DNA of 64,000 nucleotides, taken from NCBI GenBank assembly GCA_044355655.1, contig JBIKXS010000003.1, positions 62,001-126,000 on the forward strand, given 5' to 3'. The notes beneath the pieces are model-generated. The model saw only the letters and a program-made list of their open reading frames with translations. It was not told where the DNA came from and did no database searches. Below are positions 40,122 through 49,437 of the stretch, one piece after another. How positions within the stretch are numbered: position 1 is the stretch's first letter; each line of letters opens with the position of its first letter. A program made the translations under genes and the position numbers. The stretch comes from UBA3064 sp023258775 (GTDB lineage: Bacteria > Pseudomonadota > Gammaproteobacteria > Burkholderiales > Burkholderiaceae_E).

Positions 40122-41150
40122 TCATCCTGCCAATGTTGCAGGCATTGGGCACTTGAAGTGTTCTACCCAGCGTTTGCTCAAGGCTTCGGGAAATACGGGA
40201 TGATTTTGCGCCCCCGCATGCTCGACTTTGATAGCACCTAAAATCGTCCCGAGACGGATCGCATCTTCCCAGTCACAGCCTTTCGATAAGGCGTAAAGCG
40301 CTGCTCCTCGAAACGCATCGCCACAGCCAGTTGGGTCAAGCACTTGCATGGCAGGCGCAGCAACAATATCGATGGTATGGGTTGGCAAGACCAAACGGCT
40401 GCCTTCTGCCCCACGGGTAATGACAAGCGCCTGCAGGCCCTTTGCGAGTTCGACTTCATTCAAGCCTGTCTTTTGCATAAGCATCGATGCCTCGTAGTCG
40501 TTCACGATCAAGGCATCAGCGATATCGATCAGTCCCCGAAGCTCCTCGCCCGAAAACATCGGCAAACCCTGGCCAGGATCGAAAATGAAGGGTACCCCAG
40601 CCTGAGCAAAAGCAGCAGCGTGCGCGAGCATGGCCTGTTTGCCATTGGGAGCAACAATGCCCCAGGCACATGATCCACAGTCAGCGATTACCCGCTGCAG
40701 GTCGAGTTGATGAGCCATATTCATGGCGCCTGGGTGAAAGGCCGTGATCTGATTGGCTTCAATATCTGTGGTGATAAAAGCTTGAGCGCTATAACAATCT
40801 TCAAGTTCAGTGACTGATTCGAGATCGATGCCGTAGGAGGCCAGTCGTTTCAAGTAATCTTTGGCATCGTGGCCCACGCTACCGATAAGCCTGGCCCAAC
40901 CGCCGAGCTTTGCAAGCGTGTAGGCAATATTGGCTGCACAGCCACCATCTTGCCTTTGAAGTTTCGGTGTTAAAAATGCAACATTTAACATATGAATTCG
41001 ATCGGCCAGAATGTGATCTCGAAACTTGCCATCAAAAAGCAAGATAAAGTCAAAAGCGATTGAACCGCTGATCAGTACGGCCTTGCCGGTTCGGTTCGCC
41101 TTTACTTGCTGGTTGCTGGATGCGTCTTGATTCTTTTGATCTGGATTCAT
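40122..41150 (-). CDS. PfkB-family carbohydrate/adenosine kinase-like protein
   Basis: 342 residues; ribokinase fold with SGSIAFDFILLFDGKF near the start, GGCAANIAYTLAKLGGWARLIGSVG (first PfkB signature region) and LDPTGCGDAFRGAA (second signature, with the catalytic Asp). The branch next to prmA/acc genes in betaproteobacteria resembles adenosine kinase more than sugar kinases; the substrate is not proven. About 25 polar residues at the N terminus (NQDASSNQQ) are extra. Confidence 0.83.
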   Translation of the reverse strand: MNPDQKNQDASSNQQVKANRTGKAVLISGSIAFDFILLFDGKFRDHILADRIHMLNVAFLTPKLQRQDGGCAANIAYTLAKLGGWARLIGSVGHDAKDYLKRLASYGIDLESVTELEDCYSAQAFITTDIEANQITAFHPGAMNMAHQLDLQRVIADCGSCAWGIVAPNGKQAMLAHAAAFAQAGVPFIFDPGQGLPMFSGEELRGLIDIADALIVNDYEASMLMQKTGLNEVELAKGLQALVITRGAEGSRLVLPTHTIDIVAAPAMQVLDPTGCGDAFRGAALYALSKGCDWEDAIRLGTILGAIKVEHAGAQNHPVFPEALSKRWVEHFKCPMPATLAG

Positions 41151-41247
41151 GATTGCTAGGCCTTTTGTTGATCGAATACGCTGCGTGAGTGCTGCATTGC
41201 TGAGGCAGGAGGGTTATCGCAAGTCGCACCTGGGCATGCGCTTGATA

Positions 41248-42204
41248 CTAGCCTTGGCCGACCAGGACACTCCAGCCCTCAAGTTCTCGCCATGCGCTCA
41301 AACGGATCTTGGTGTAATAACTTGCCACGTCCTCGACCTGACGCGTCAAAAGCCCTGCGAGGACTAGATAGCCACCGGGTTTAACCAGGGCTTCAAGGCT
41401 TGGTGCAAGCAACTTCAAAGGCGCAGCAAGAATATTGGCAAGCACGATATCAGCAGGTGCAAGGCCCTTGTGGCCAGCTAAGTGGGTTTTGAGATCGACC
41501 TGATTGCGCGTTGCGTTATCGCGGGTGGCGATCAGCGCTTGTGGGTCGATATCGATCGCTTCAATCGAAGACGCACCTAAGAGGCCGGCAGCGATGGCAA
41601 GAATGCCCGAACCGCAACCATAGTCAATCACGCTTTCACGACCGCGCAGATTCGCATCAAGCCAGTGTAGGCAAAGCGCAGTTGTTGGATGCGATCCTGT
41701 ACCAAAGGCGAGTCCTGGATCAAGTACAAGACGTTTGCGATTTGCGTGAACCGCATGGTTCGGTTCCCAGCTTGGTGATATCACTAAGCGCTTGCCAATT
41801 TCGATGGCTTGAAACTGCGCTTGAGTTAGACGTACCCAATCCTGATCTTCGAGCGCTTTGAGTTGCCAAGGGCTTGCGAGCGTGATCTCAGAGGCCTGAC
41901 AGGCTTGAGCCAAGATTGCTAAGGCCTGATCCTGCACTTGATGAGGGCTTGATTCAAACAAGGCGGTAATTCGTGTTTGCGCCCAGATACGCGGATGCTC
42001 GTCCTCAAGCCCAGGTTCAGCGAAGATCGCTTGTTCAGCATCGGTATCAGCCTGCGCGTCGTCGGCCTGAACGCATACGGCGCCAGCCTCAAGCAAGTGC
42101 TCACTGAGTGGTTCGGCTTGTGTTGCTGGCAGTACTAAGGAGAGTTCAAACCATTGCAGGGCGTGTGGGTCGAGACCCTTTTCAGGACTGGGGGCGTTGC
42201 GCAA
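41248..42204 (-). CDS. prmA: Ribosomal protein uL11 methyltransferase
   Basis: The C-terminal methyltransferase domain has VIDYGCGSGILAIAAGLLGA (AdoMet motif I), AIDIDPQAL and the NILAAPLKLLAPSL motif. The N-terminal domain begins WFELSLVLPATQAEPLSEHL. It trimethylates uL11. The start is unusual: no ATG lies between the accC stop (42182) and the domain. The candidates are TTG 42204 (chosen, 23-bp overlap with accC, weak GGA upstream) and ATGs at 42255 and 42270 deeper inside accC. Translation probably depends on accC. Confidence 0.9.
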   Translation of the reverse strand: MRNAPSPEKGLDPHALQWFELSLVLPATQAEPLSEHLLEAGAVCVQADDAQADTDAEQAIFAEPGLEDEHPRIWAQTRITALFESSPHQVQDQALAILAQACQASEITLASPWQLKALEDQDWVRLTQAQFQAIEIGKRLVISPSWEPNHAVHANRKRLVLDPGLAFGTGSHPTTALCLHWLDANLRGRESVIDYGCGSGILAIAAGLLGASSIEAIDIDPQALIATRDNATRNQVDLKTHLAGHKGLAPADIVLANILAAPLKLLAPSLEALVKPGGYLVLAGLLTRQVEDVASYYTKIRLSAWRELEGWSVLVGQG

Positions 42205-43534
42205 GTTTTTGTTCCAAATAATGAATCGATGTGCCGCCTTGCATGAAGCGGGCATCTGCGAGCAATTCACGGTGCAAGGCTAAGTTGGTCTGTATGCCTT
42301 CAACCGCCATCTCAGAAAGCGCGATACGCATACGCGCCATTGCCTGCTCGCGGGTATCGCCATAGGTAATCACCTTGGCGATCATTGAGTCGTAATGGGG
42401 AGGCACCAAATAATTGGTGTAAGCATGCGAATCCACCCGAACGCCAAGACCTCCAGGAGGATGCCAATGGCTAATGCGGCCTGGTGAGGGGGTAAAGCGA
42501 AAGGGATCTTCGGCGTTAATACGGCATTCAATCGCATGACCTTTGAGCACGATGTCCCTTTGCCTGAACAAAAGCTTTTGGCCAGCAGCAACACGAATCT
42601 GCTGTTGAACGATATCGATGCCGGTGATCATTTCGGTGACGGGATGTTCAACCTGTACGCGTGTATTCATTTCGATGAAGTAAAACTCATCGTTCTCAAA
42701 CAAGAACTCGAAGGTTCCAGCGCCGCGGTAGCCAATTTTCTTGGCTGCATCTGCACATCGTGTGCCAATGCGCTCGATCAATTTTCGCGGGATACCGGGT
42801 GCAGGTCCTTCTTCAATGACTTTTTGGTGTCGACGTTGCATCGAGCAATCGCGTTCGCCCAGATAAACCACATTACCCTGGCCATCAGCGAGGATTTGTA
42901 TCTCGATATGCCGCGGCTGCTCGAGGAACTTCTCCATGTAGACGCTTGAATTGTTAAAGGCTGCAGCTGCTTCGCTTCGCGTCATGGTGACCGCATTGAT
43001 TAAAGCAGCTTCGGTGTGGACGACCCGCATGCCGCGACCCCCGCCGCCGCCTGCTGCCTTGATGATGACCGGGTAGCTAATTTGTCGTGCAATGCGAACA
43101 ATTTCCTTAGGGTCCTCAGGCAGGGCGCCTTCGGATCCCGGCACTACAGGAACTCCAGCCGACTTCATCGCCTGTTTGGCGCTAACCTTGTCGCCCATGA
43201 TGCGGATTGACTCTGGTTTTGGCCCAATAAACACAAACCCGGAGCGCTCAACCCGTTCCGCGAAGTCGGCGTTTTCCGACAAAAAACCATAGCCAGGATG
43301 AATTGCCTCGGAGTCAGTAACCTCTGCTGCCGAAATAATTGCCGGAATATTGAGGTAGCTTTCTCGTGATGGTGCAGGACCAATGCACACCGACTCATCG
43401 GCCAATTTGACGTACTTCGCTTCGGTATCGGCTTCGGAATGAACAACAACCGTTCGTATACCCAACTCTCGGCAGGCGCGCTGAATGCGTAACGCGATTT
43501 CGCCACGATTAGCAATTAGTATTTTTTCAAACAT
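42182..43534 (-). CDS. accC: Acetyl-CoA carboxylase, biotin carboxylase subunit
   Basis: 450 residues, MFEKILIANRGEIALRIQRA onward. The Gly-rich ATP lid is KAAGGGGGRGMRVV, the catalytic face FIEMNTRVQVEHPVTE. It carboxylates biotin on AccB for the first step of fatty acid synthesis. It is 56 bp after accB on the same strand, the standard accBC pair. Confidence 0.97.
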   Translation of the reverse strand: MFEKILIANRGEIALRIQRACRELGIRTVVVHSEADTEAKYVKLADESVCIGPAPSRESYLNIPAIISAAEVTDSEAIHPGYGFLSENADFAERVERSGFVFIGPKPESIRIMGDKVSAKQAMKSAGVPVVPGSEGALPEDPKEIVRIARQISYPVIIKAAGGGGGRGMRVVHTEAALINAVTMTRSEAAAAFNNSSVYMEKFLEQPRHIEIQILADGQGNVVYLGERDCSMQRRHQKVIEEGPAPGIPRKLIERIGTRCADAAKKIGYRGAGTFEFLFENDEFYFIEMNTRVQVEHPVTEMITGIDIVQQQIRVAAGQKLLFRQRDIVLKGHAIECRINAEDPFRFTPSPGRISHWHPPGGLGVRVDSHAYTNYLVPPHYDSMIAKVITYGDTREQAMARMRIALSEMAVEGIQTNLALHRELLADARFMQGGTSIHYLEQKLAQRPQS

Positions 43535-43590
43535 CGCTCACTCTGAAGGGCTTGGCCGATTGCTTGTTGCTGTATCAGCAAGACGTTGAC

Positions 43591-44103
43591 TTACTCGATC
43601 ACGAACAAGGGTTGGCCGTACTCAACGGGTTGGCCGTTTTCAACCAGAATCTGGCTTACGGTGCCTGCTTTACCCGCTTCAATTTCATTGAGAAGCTTCA
43701 TAGCTTCGATAAGACAAAGTATGTCTTGCTCATTGACCTTGCTGCCGATCTGCACAAAAGGATCGGCACCCGGTTGGGATGCGCGATAAAACGTACCAAC
43801 CATGGGCGACTTGACGATGTGGCCGTTCGGTTTGGCTTCGCTGCCCGCCGAGTCAGCCGCGCCCTGGGCTGGATTTTGAAGCGCTGCCTGATGGGTGATT
43901 TGCGCGCCCGGCATGCTTGGCATCGCCATGGGCGCTTGCATCTGGAGCGCTTGCATTGAGGCAAGGGTATTCATTTGCGGCAAGCTCAGCCCGGGCTGAG
44001 CTTTGACAATCCGTACTTTGCCTTCGTTTTCGGTGATTTCTAGCTCTGAAATATCTGATTCCGAGACCAGATCAATGAGCGATTTAATTTTTCTCAAGTC
44101 CAT
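43591..44103 (-). CDS. accB: Acetyl-CoA carboxylase, biotin carboxyl carrier protein
   Basis: 170 residues from ATG 44103 (MDLRKIKSLIDLVSESDISE). The biotinylation site EAMKLLNEIEA is near residue 130 and a Pro/Ala/Met-rich linker precedes it (QALQMQAPMAMPSMPGAQ, about 53-70). It carries CO2 between AccC and the AccAD transferase. A longer reading from 44139 adds 12 unlikely residues. Confidence 0.96.
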   Translation of the reverse strand: MDLRKIKSLIDLVSESDISELEITENEGKVRIVKAQPGLSLPQMNTLASMQALQMQAPMAMPSMPGAQITHQAALQNPAQGAADSAGSEAKPNGHIVKSPMVGTFYRASQPGADPFVQIGSKVNEQDILCLIEAMKLLNEIEAGKAGTVSQILVENGQPVEYGQPLFVIE

Positions 44104-44186
44104 CAATGTTTCCTTGATGCTTTGGCAACTAAAGGCCAAACTTCAGCGGTCAGCTCCGAATTCACGCCAGAACGCGCTGTCATGAA

Positions 44187-44651
44187 TCACGCCTGCAAAC
44201 GCCGTGCTGCGGCTTGTAAGGCAAGCTCGTAGCCCTGCGAGCCAAGCCCGACAATACTTCCCACGGCAAGATCGGAAAAATACGAATGATGCCTAAAGGC
44301 TTCCCGCTGGTGGATATTGCTGATGTGTACTTCGATAAAGGGAATTGCCACGGCTGCAAGCGCATCACGTAGCGCGACCGAACTGTGTGTGAAACCTGCC
44401 GGATTAATAAGGATAAAACCCACCGAAGCACTTCGAGCCTGGTGAATACGGTCAATCAGCGCGCCTTCGTGATTGCTTTGAAAGGCTTCAAGCTTGATCC
44501 CCATTGCTTGAGCGGCAACATGCAGTCGCTCATGAATATCAGCAAGTGTCTCGTTGCCGTAAATTCCCGGTTCCCGAAGCCCAAGCAAGTTGAGATTTGG
44601 TCCTTGAATAAGCAGGACCGTTTTTGCAAATGCGGCTTGTTGCGAATCCAT
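44187..44651 (-). CDS. aroQ: Type II 3-dehydroquinate dehydratase
   Basis: 154 residues. Type II motifs: QGPNLNLLGLREPGIYG (with the active-site Tyr), QSNHEGALIDRIHQA, INPAGFTHSSVALRDAL and VEVH-like FIEVHISNIHQREAFRHHS. It makes 3-dehydroshikimate in the chorismate route; aroE of the same pathway is 6 kb away. It starts directly after the TlpA-like stop and runs toward accB. Confidence 0.96.
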   Translation of the reverse strand: MDSQQAAFAKTVLLIQGPNLNLLGLREPGIYGNETLADIHERLHVAAQAMGIKLEAFQSNHEGALIDRIHQARSASVGFILINPAGFTHSSVALRDALAAVAIPFIEVHISNIHQREAFRHHSYFSDLAVGSIVGLGSQGYELALQAAARRLQA

Positions 44652-45215
44652 TTACAAAGCTGCCCGAACCTGGTCACGCAAGGCATCAATCCGGACTTTT
44701 CCGACAATTGTCTTCATCATGCTGCCATCTTGCCCGATGATGACCGTATAAGGCAACAAGCCCTTCTCATTGCCGAATAAGCGCGCGAGTTCGTTTCCAG
44801 TCGTGCCACCGAGCAAAAGCGGATAGCTAACTGGCGATTTTGCGGCGAATTGCCGTATGTTAGAGGGTGAATCAATACCGATACCGATAATTTTTACCCG
44901 GTCGGGTGAGGATGACTGAAATTCCTTCTGCAGCGCGTCGAGCTCGGGCATCTCCTCAACGCAGGGCGGACACCAGGTTGCCCAAAAGTTAACCACGATA
45001 ACTTTGCCACGAAGACTAGACAATTCAAGCGGGCTGTTATCAGCGTTTTCAAAACGTTGAGAAAAGAAGGTTTGGCTTGCATGGTTGGCCACCGGGCGAG
45101 CGCTGTAATAACGGCTCGCAAACCAGGCACCTGCTGCGGTGATGACAAAGGCCAGAGCCAATAGACCGAGCATGCGTGCGAGTAAACGTTTGCCCTGAGT
45201 TTCTGAAGACGTCAT
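44652..45215 (-). CDS. TlpA/ResA-like thiol-disulfide oxidoreductase
   Basis: 187 residues: a signal-anchor (LARMLGLLALAFVITAAGAWF) and a thioredoxin fold with VNFWATWCPPCVEEMPEL, the WCPPC active site, then GIGIDSPSNIRQFA and a cis-Pro region at LLPYTVIIG. It acts in the periplasm, probably in reducing apocytochrome c or other thiols. It abuts aroQ. Confidence 0.9.
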   Translation of the reverse strand: MTSSETQGKRLLARMLGLLALAFVITAAGAWFASRYYSARPVANHASQTFFSQRFENADNSPLELSSLRGKVIVVNFWATWCPPCVEEMPELDALQKEFQSSSPDRVKIIGIGIDSPSNIRQFAAKSPVSYPLLLGGTTGNELARLFGNEKGLLPYTVIIGQDGSMMKTIVGKVRIDALRDQVRAAL

Positions 45216-45303
45216 GGCGGGCGATCTTATACGAAAGGTTAGCCCTCGTCAGCAAGGCCAGATTGCGCAGTGGCTATTGTTTTTTCACCACCGCAGACAA
45301 TTG

Positions 45304-45924
45304 TCATTTCACCAAGGAAGGTGATTGTGTCGCAAGCCTTGCCTCAAGCGCTCGTAGATCCCCGCGTTCAATGACCGACTGACCGCCAATTTGGCTTGGC
45401 TGCAATGCTCCGCGAAAATCGTTGGGACGATATATGGCGATCATGATCGCTTCTTGCTGCCAGTGAACACCAAGCGCCTCGATCGGTTTTCCTGTTCTGA
45501 AATGACGCAACTCAAGCGCCTCGGGGTTAAGGCCAAGGTCGAGCAATTGAAAATGCAATTGTTTTTCATCGTCGGGGAAAGCTTGCAAATGGATTGGCGC
45601 ATCCACGCTTGCGATGCCCTTCCACACCGCGCCAGTTGCAAGAATCGGCGTTGGTAGGATCTTGCGCATCATGGCGATGGCAATTTCCCGCATGCGCATG
45701 ACACGTTGCCTATGTTTTGGGTCAAAGAGTTCTAAGTGCTCAAAAAGGGCTCGATCGATATCGAGCGAGTCGGGCAGCGCGCTGTTGGGAAGTCTTTGGC
45801 CGCCGCTGAGTGCCTCCAGGGCCCGCTTGCGTGCCTGTGCAGGTTCGAGTCCGTGATCTGCGATTAGTTGCGCGATGTGTTGAGCCAATTGATGGCGTAT
45901 TTCCTCATGGGTTCTTGACGTCAT
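45304..45924 (-). CDS. Conserved betaproteobacterial protein, nucleotidyltransferase-like
   Basis: 206 residues. A helical N-terminal half (HQLAQHIAQLIADHGLEPAQARKRAL, REIAIAMMRKIL) is followed by TGAVWKGIASVDAPIHLQAFPDDEK, which looks like the G-S and D-x-D region of minimal nucleotidyltransferases, though the Gly-Ser and acidic pair are degenerate here. Proteins of this layout next to tlpA and mpl are familiar in Burkholderiales but have no known role. It ends with a beta/alpha unit ALEARLATQSPSLVK. Confidence 0.6.
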   Translation of the reverse strand: MTSRTHEEIRHQLAQHIAQLIADHGLEPAQARKRALEALSGGQRLPNSALPDSLDIDRALFEHLELFDPKHRQRVMRMREIAIAMMRKILPTPILATGAVWKGIASVDAPIHLQAFPDDEKQLHFQLLDLGLNPEALELRHFRTGKPIEALGVHWQQEAIMIAIYRPNDFRGALQPSQIGGQSVIERGDLRALEARLATQSPSLVK

Positions 45925-46006
45925 GGTTTGTTTGTTTGCTTTGGCCGGTCTTGGTTTTGTGGCAAGCGCCCTTGGTGCTTGAACGCCGCGATAAAATACT
46001 CGAATC

Positions 46007-47380
46007 GTGCATATTCACATATTAGGTATTGCGGGCACATTCATGGGTGGGCTCGCCGCTATTGCCCGCCAGGCTGGGCATCGGGTGACAGGCTGTGACG
46101 CCAATGTTTATCCTCCGATGAGTGATCAATTGCGAGCACTTGGCGTTGACTACGTCGAGGGCTTTTCTGCCGATCAACTCGCCTTTAAGCCAGATTTGTT
46201 TGTGATTGGAAATGTGGTCTCGCGTGGTAACCCGCTGATGGAAGCGATCTTGGATGCGCGGCTACCCTATCGATCGGGTCCACAGTGGCTCGGGGAAAAT
46301 CTGCTAGTTTCAAGACCTGTGCTGGCAATTGCCGGCACGCACGGCAAAACCACAACCACAGCGCTCAGCGCTTACTTGCTTCGCGAGGGTTTAAAACAAG
46401 ATATTGGTTATTTGATCGGTGGTGTTGCTCACAACTTTGAGTCAAGCGGGCGTTTGGGCTCGCCAAAAGCGCCGTTCGTGATCGAGGCCGACGAATACGA
46501 CACCGCATTTTTCGATAAACGGTCAAAGTTCGTGCATTATCGACCACAGGTCGCGGTGTTCAATAATTTAGAATTTGACCACGCAGATATATTCCCTGAC
46601 CTTGCCGCAATCGAAACCCAATTTCATCACCTGGTGAGAATGATGGCCAGCCAAGCTTATCTTGTGCTTCCTGCCAAGGGGCTCGCCGGTGATGCGCTCG
46701 AACGCGTCATTGCCCGTGGCTGCTGGTCGCAAATCGAACGCTTTGGTGATCAACAACATGGGCTCTGGGTGGCCGAGTCAAAAGCGATCGAAGGCGGCCA
46801 GATCATGCAACTCTCCAACGGCAGCCAAGGTCTTGGCGAGGTCAAGCTTGCATTATCTGGAGCCTACAACCGCAATAATTGTCTGGCTGCGCTCACGGCA
46901 GCTCGTTGTTTAGGTTTGCAGCCTGAGCGCGCTATTGAGCATCTTTCAGGATTCGCGGGCGTGCGTCGGCGGATGGAATGGCGGGGCAGTGTTCGTGATA
47001 TTGCGGTTTATGATGACTTTGCCCATCATCCGACGGCGATCAAAGCAAGCCTTGAGGCTGCTTGCGAGCTGGTGCAAGGCCGGGTGATCGCTGTGCTTGA
47101 ACCAAGGACAAACACCATGAAGCTGGGCACCATGGCGACAAGCCTCTCAGCAAGTCTGCAGGCGGCTGACTTGGTCTTTTGTTACATGGGTGGTTTGACA
47201 TGGGACGTCGCTGCTGCACTTTCACCGCTAGGGGCTAAGGCGCAGGTTCATCAAGACATTGATGCGCTGATTGCGGCCATCGTGCAGCTTGCCGAACCGC
47301 AAGACAGGATTGTGGTGATGAGTAATGGCGGTTTTGGCGGTATCCATCAACGCTTACTCGATGCGCTCGCAAAACCTTAA
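46007..47380 (+). CDS. mpl: UDP-N-acetylmuramate:L-alanyl-gamma-D-glutamyl-meso-DAP ligase (murein recycling)
   Basis: 457 residues with a GTG start (HIHILGIAGTFMGGLAAIAR). Mur-ligase motifs: IAGTHGKTTTTALSAYLL (ATP loop), VIEADEYDTAFFDKRSKF, FNNLEFDHADIF, and VYDDFAHHPTAIKASL. It joins recycled tripeptide to UDP-MurNAc. FMGGLA and EADEYDTAFFD separate Mpl from MurC. The start is 82 bp from the divergent unknown gene, and the RNB nuclease follows after 14 bp. Confidence 0.95.
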   Translation: MHIHILGIAGTFMGGLAAIARQAGHRVTGCDANVYPPMSDQLRALGVDYVEGFSADQLAFKPDLFVIGNVVSRGNPLMEAILDARLPYRSGPQWLGENLLVSRPVLAIAGTHGKTTTTALSAYLLREGLKQDIGYLIGGVAHNFESSGRLGSPKAPFVIEADEYDTAFFDKRSKFVHYRPQVAVFNNLEFDHADIFPDLAAIETQFHHLVRMMASQAYLVLPAKGLAGDALERVIARGCWSQIERFGDQQHGLWVAESKAIEGGQIMQLSNGSQGLGEVKLALSGAYNRNNCLAALTAARCLGLQPERAIEHLSGFAGVRRRMEWRGSVRDIAVYDDFAHHPTAIKASLEAACELVQGRVIAVLEPRTNTMKLGTMATSLSASLQAADLVFCYMGGLTWDVAAALSPLGAKAQVHQDIDALIAAIVQLAEPQDRIVVMSNGGFGGIHQRLLDALAKP

Positions 47381-47394
47381 GCCAAGAGCAAGCC

Positions 47395-49437
47395 ATGGCT
47401 GAGCGCCTGCACAGCAGTGGGCCATTTGCCCTTTTTGAGGAGGAGGGGCAGATGCGCTGCGGCAAAGTACTCGCCGAAGCATCAGCAAGCCTGCAGATCG
47501 AGCAAGAAAGCGGGCGTCGCAGCAAAGTCAAACAAACCCAGCTCTTCATGCGGTTTACGCAGCCGGGTCCCCAAGCATTGCTCGCGCAGTCAAAGGCACT
47601 TGCCGCCGAGCTCGATATTGCATTCATTTGGGAAGCATGCGCTGAGGAAGACGCTGCCGACCTCGATTTTCTTGCGCTAGCCTCAGCATACTTTGGCGGC
47701 AACCCCAGTGCGGTTGAGGCTTGCGCGATGTTAATGTGCTTGCAGGATTCGCCTGTTTGGTTCTTGCGACGCGGTCGTGGACTATTTCGACCGCAGGCTC
47801 GCGAGCAGATCGACCGAGCCTTGCAGGCGCTTGAGCGTCGACGCAAACAAGATGAGATGGTCCAGACATGGGCAGGTCAATTGGTGAAGGACCAATGGCC
47901 TCAAGACTGGCTTGATCCACAGGGCCTTGCCGGGCTGGTGCGTCCGATGGCGCTCTTAGTCAGACCCGATAAGCAATCGCTCGCATTCAGAGCACTCGAT
48001 TTGGCCTGTAAAGAGCGTCAGCTTTCAGCAGCGAAGCTGCTTTTGTCTTGCGGACAGTTTGCCTCAGCCTTGCAATTGCATCAGGAAGTGTTTGCGCAAG
48101 AGCAGTTTCCAAAAGGGCTCGAAGTAGCCTTGCCCTCGCTCGAACTCGATCGGGCGATTGCTGCCCTCAAATTGCAAATCGATTCGCTCGATCAAGCCGC
48201 GGTCGAGGCGTTTTCGATTGACGATTCGAGCACGACCGAGATTGACGATGCATTGTCGTTGCGGATCAGCTTTGCATCGGATGGGAAAACAATCAGTGAG
48301 CTTTGTGTCGGCGTGCATATCGCAATACCCGCCCTGCTCTTAACGCCTGAGAGCCGGTGGGATTCGGTTGCCAAAGAGCGTATGTCAACTGTGTACGCCC
48401 CTGGCCAGAAAATACAAATGCTTCCGGAATCGATCGTGCGCTGCTTTTCACTTGACGAAGGCAAGCTTTGTCCCGCGCTTTCGCTGTACGTGCGATTCAA
48501 TGGGCAATGCGAGGTCGTGGGTGAAGAGACCAAACTTGAGCGGGTAAAGATACGCGCCAATTTGCGCCATGATGTGCTCGAAAGCAGTATTGATGAACAA
48601 GTGATTGAGGACTGGGAGCGTGCTGTTTGGCCCCAGGCTGTGCTTGCTGAGGATCTGATGCAAGCGCTTGGACAGCTTTGGCGTCTTGCAAAACATTTAC
48701 AGGCCGATCGTGAAATCGTGCGCGGTAGGCCCGAACCGCGGTTCCGGACCGATTATCACTTTCGTATTCTGGGGGAACGCGTGGCGATCGAGCAGCGTCG
48801 GCGCGATGCGCCGCTCGATCGGATCGTGGCGGAAATGATGATCCTGGCAAATTCGCGTTGGGGGCGATGGTTGGCGTTGAACCGATTGCCGGGTATTTTC
48901 AGATCCCAATCGATGGGCCGTGCCCGAATGACCACTCATCCGATCGCCCATCAAGGCCTCGGTGTGGGCCAGTATGTTTGGGCTACATCGCCGCTGCGAC
49001 GCTATGCTGATCTGGTTAACCAACGGCAACTTCTTGCGCTGGCAACCCGTCAACGTCCTCCTTTTCTTCAGGAAAGCGCTGATTTGCATCAGCTGATTGC
49101 AGGCTTCGATGCGCGCTATGAAGCTTATAGCGACTATCAGGGTCGGATGGAGCGCTTCTGGTCGATGCGTTGGGTGCAACAGATCCAAAACGAAGATAGC
49201 CAGCGCGCAGGACGCTTCCGAGCGATCGCCCTGCGCGAGCAGCGCGCTCGCCTCAGGGAGGCGCCCTTAGTTTTTACGCTTGCTGACATGCCCGAGGGTC
49301 ACGCGGGGCGGGGCTTGCTGGTGGAGTTCTTGAAAATGGACTGGATTGACTTGACGCTTGAGCTACGCATGCTGAGTTGGGATGATGAGGCAAGTGATGC
49401 GAGCACTGATTCGGATCATGCACATTCGCCTTCTTGA
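47395..49437 (+). CDS. RNB-domain exoribonuclease (RNase II/R family)
   Basis: 680 residues. The RNB signature FSIDDSSTTEIDDALSLRI (about 275-293) supplies the Mg-binding aspartates, followed by GVHIAIPALLLTPESRWDSVAKER, and the C-terminal part of RNB with SPLRRYADLVNQRQLLA. An N-terminal S1/cold-shock-like part (ALFEEEGQMRCGKVL) fits the short Burkholderiales form rather than E. coli RNase II or R. It would degrade mRNA 3' to 5'. The last part overlaps the TonB-like gene. Confidence 0.9.
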   Translation: MAERLHSSGPFALFEEEGQMRCGKVLAEASASLQIEQESGRRSKVKQTQLFMRFTQPGPQALLAQSKALAAELDIAFIWEACAEEDAADLDFLALASAYFGGNPSAVEACAMLMCLQDSPVWFLRRGRGLFRPQAREQIDRALQALERRRKQDEMVQTWAGQLVKDQWPQDWLDPQGLAGLVRPMALLVRPDKQSLAFRALDLACKERQLSAAKLLLSCGQFASALQLHQEVFAQEQFPKGLEVALPSLELDRAIAALKLQIDSLDQAAVEAFSIDDSSTTEIDDALSLRISFASDGKTISELCVGVHIAIPALLLTPESRWDSVAKERMSTVYAPGQKIQMLPESIVRCFSLDEGKLCPALSLYVRFNGQCEVVGEETKLERVKIRANLRHDVLESSIDEQVIEDWERAVWPQAVLAEDLMQALGQLWRLAKHLQADREIVRGRPEPRFRTDYHFRILGERVAIEQRRRDAPLDRIVAEMMILANSRWGRWLALNRLPGIFRSQSMGRARMTTHPIAHQGLGVGQYVWATSPLRRYADLVNQRQLLALATRQRPPFLQESADLHQLIAGFDARYEAYSDYQGRMERFWSMRWVQQIQNEDSQRAGRFRAIALREQRARLREAPLVFTLADMPEGHAGRGLLVEFLKMDWIDLTLELRMLSWDDEASDASTDSDHAHSPS

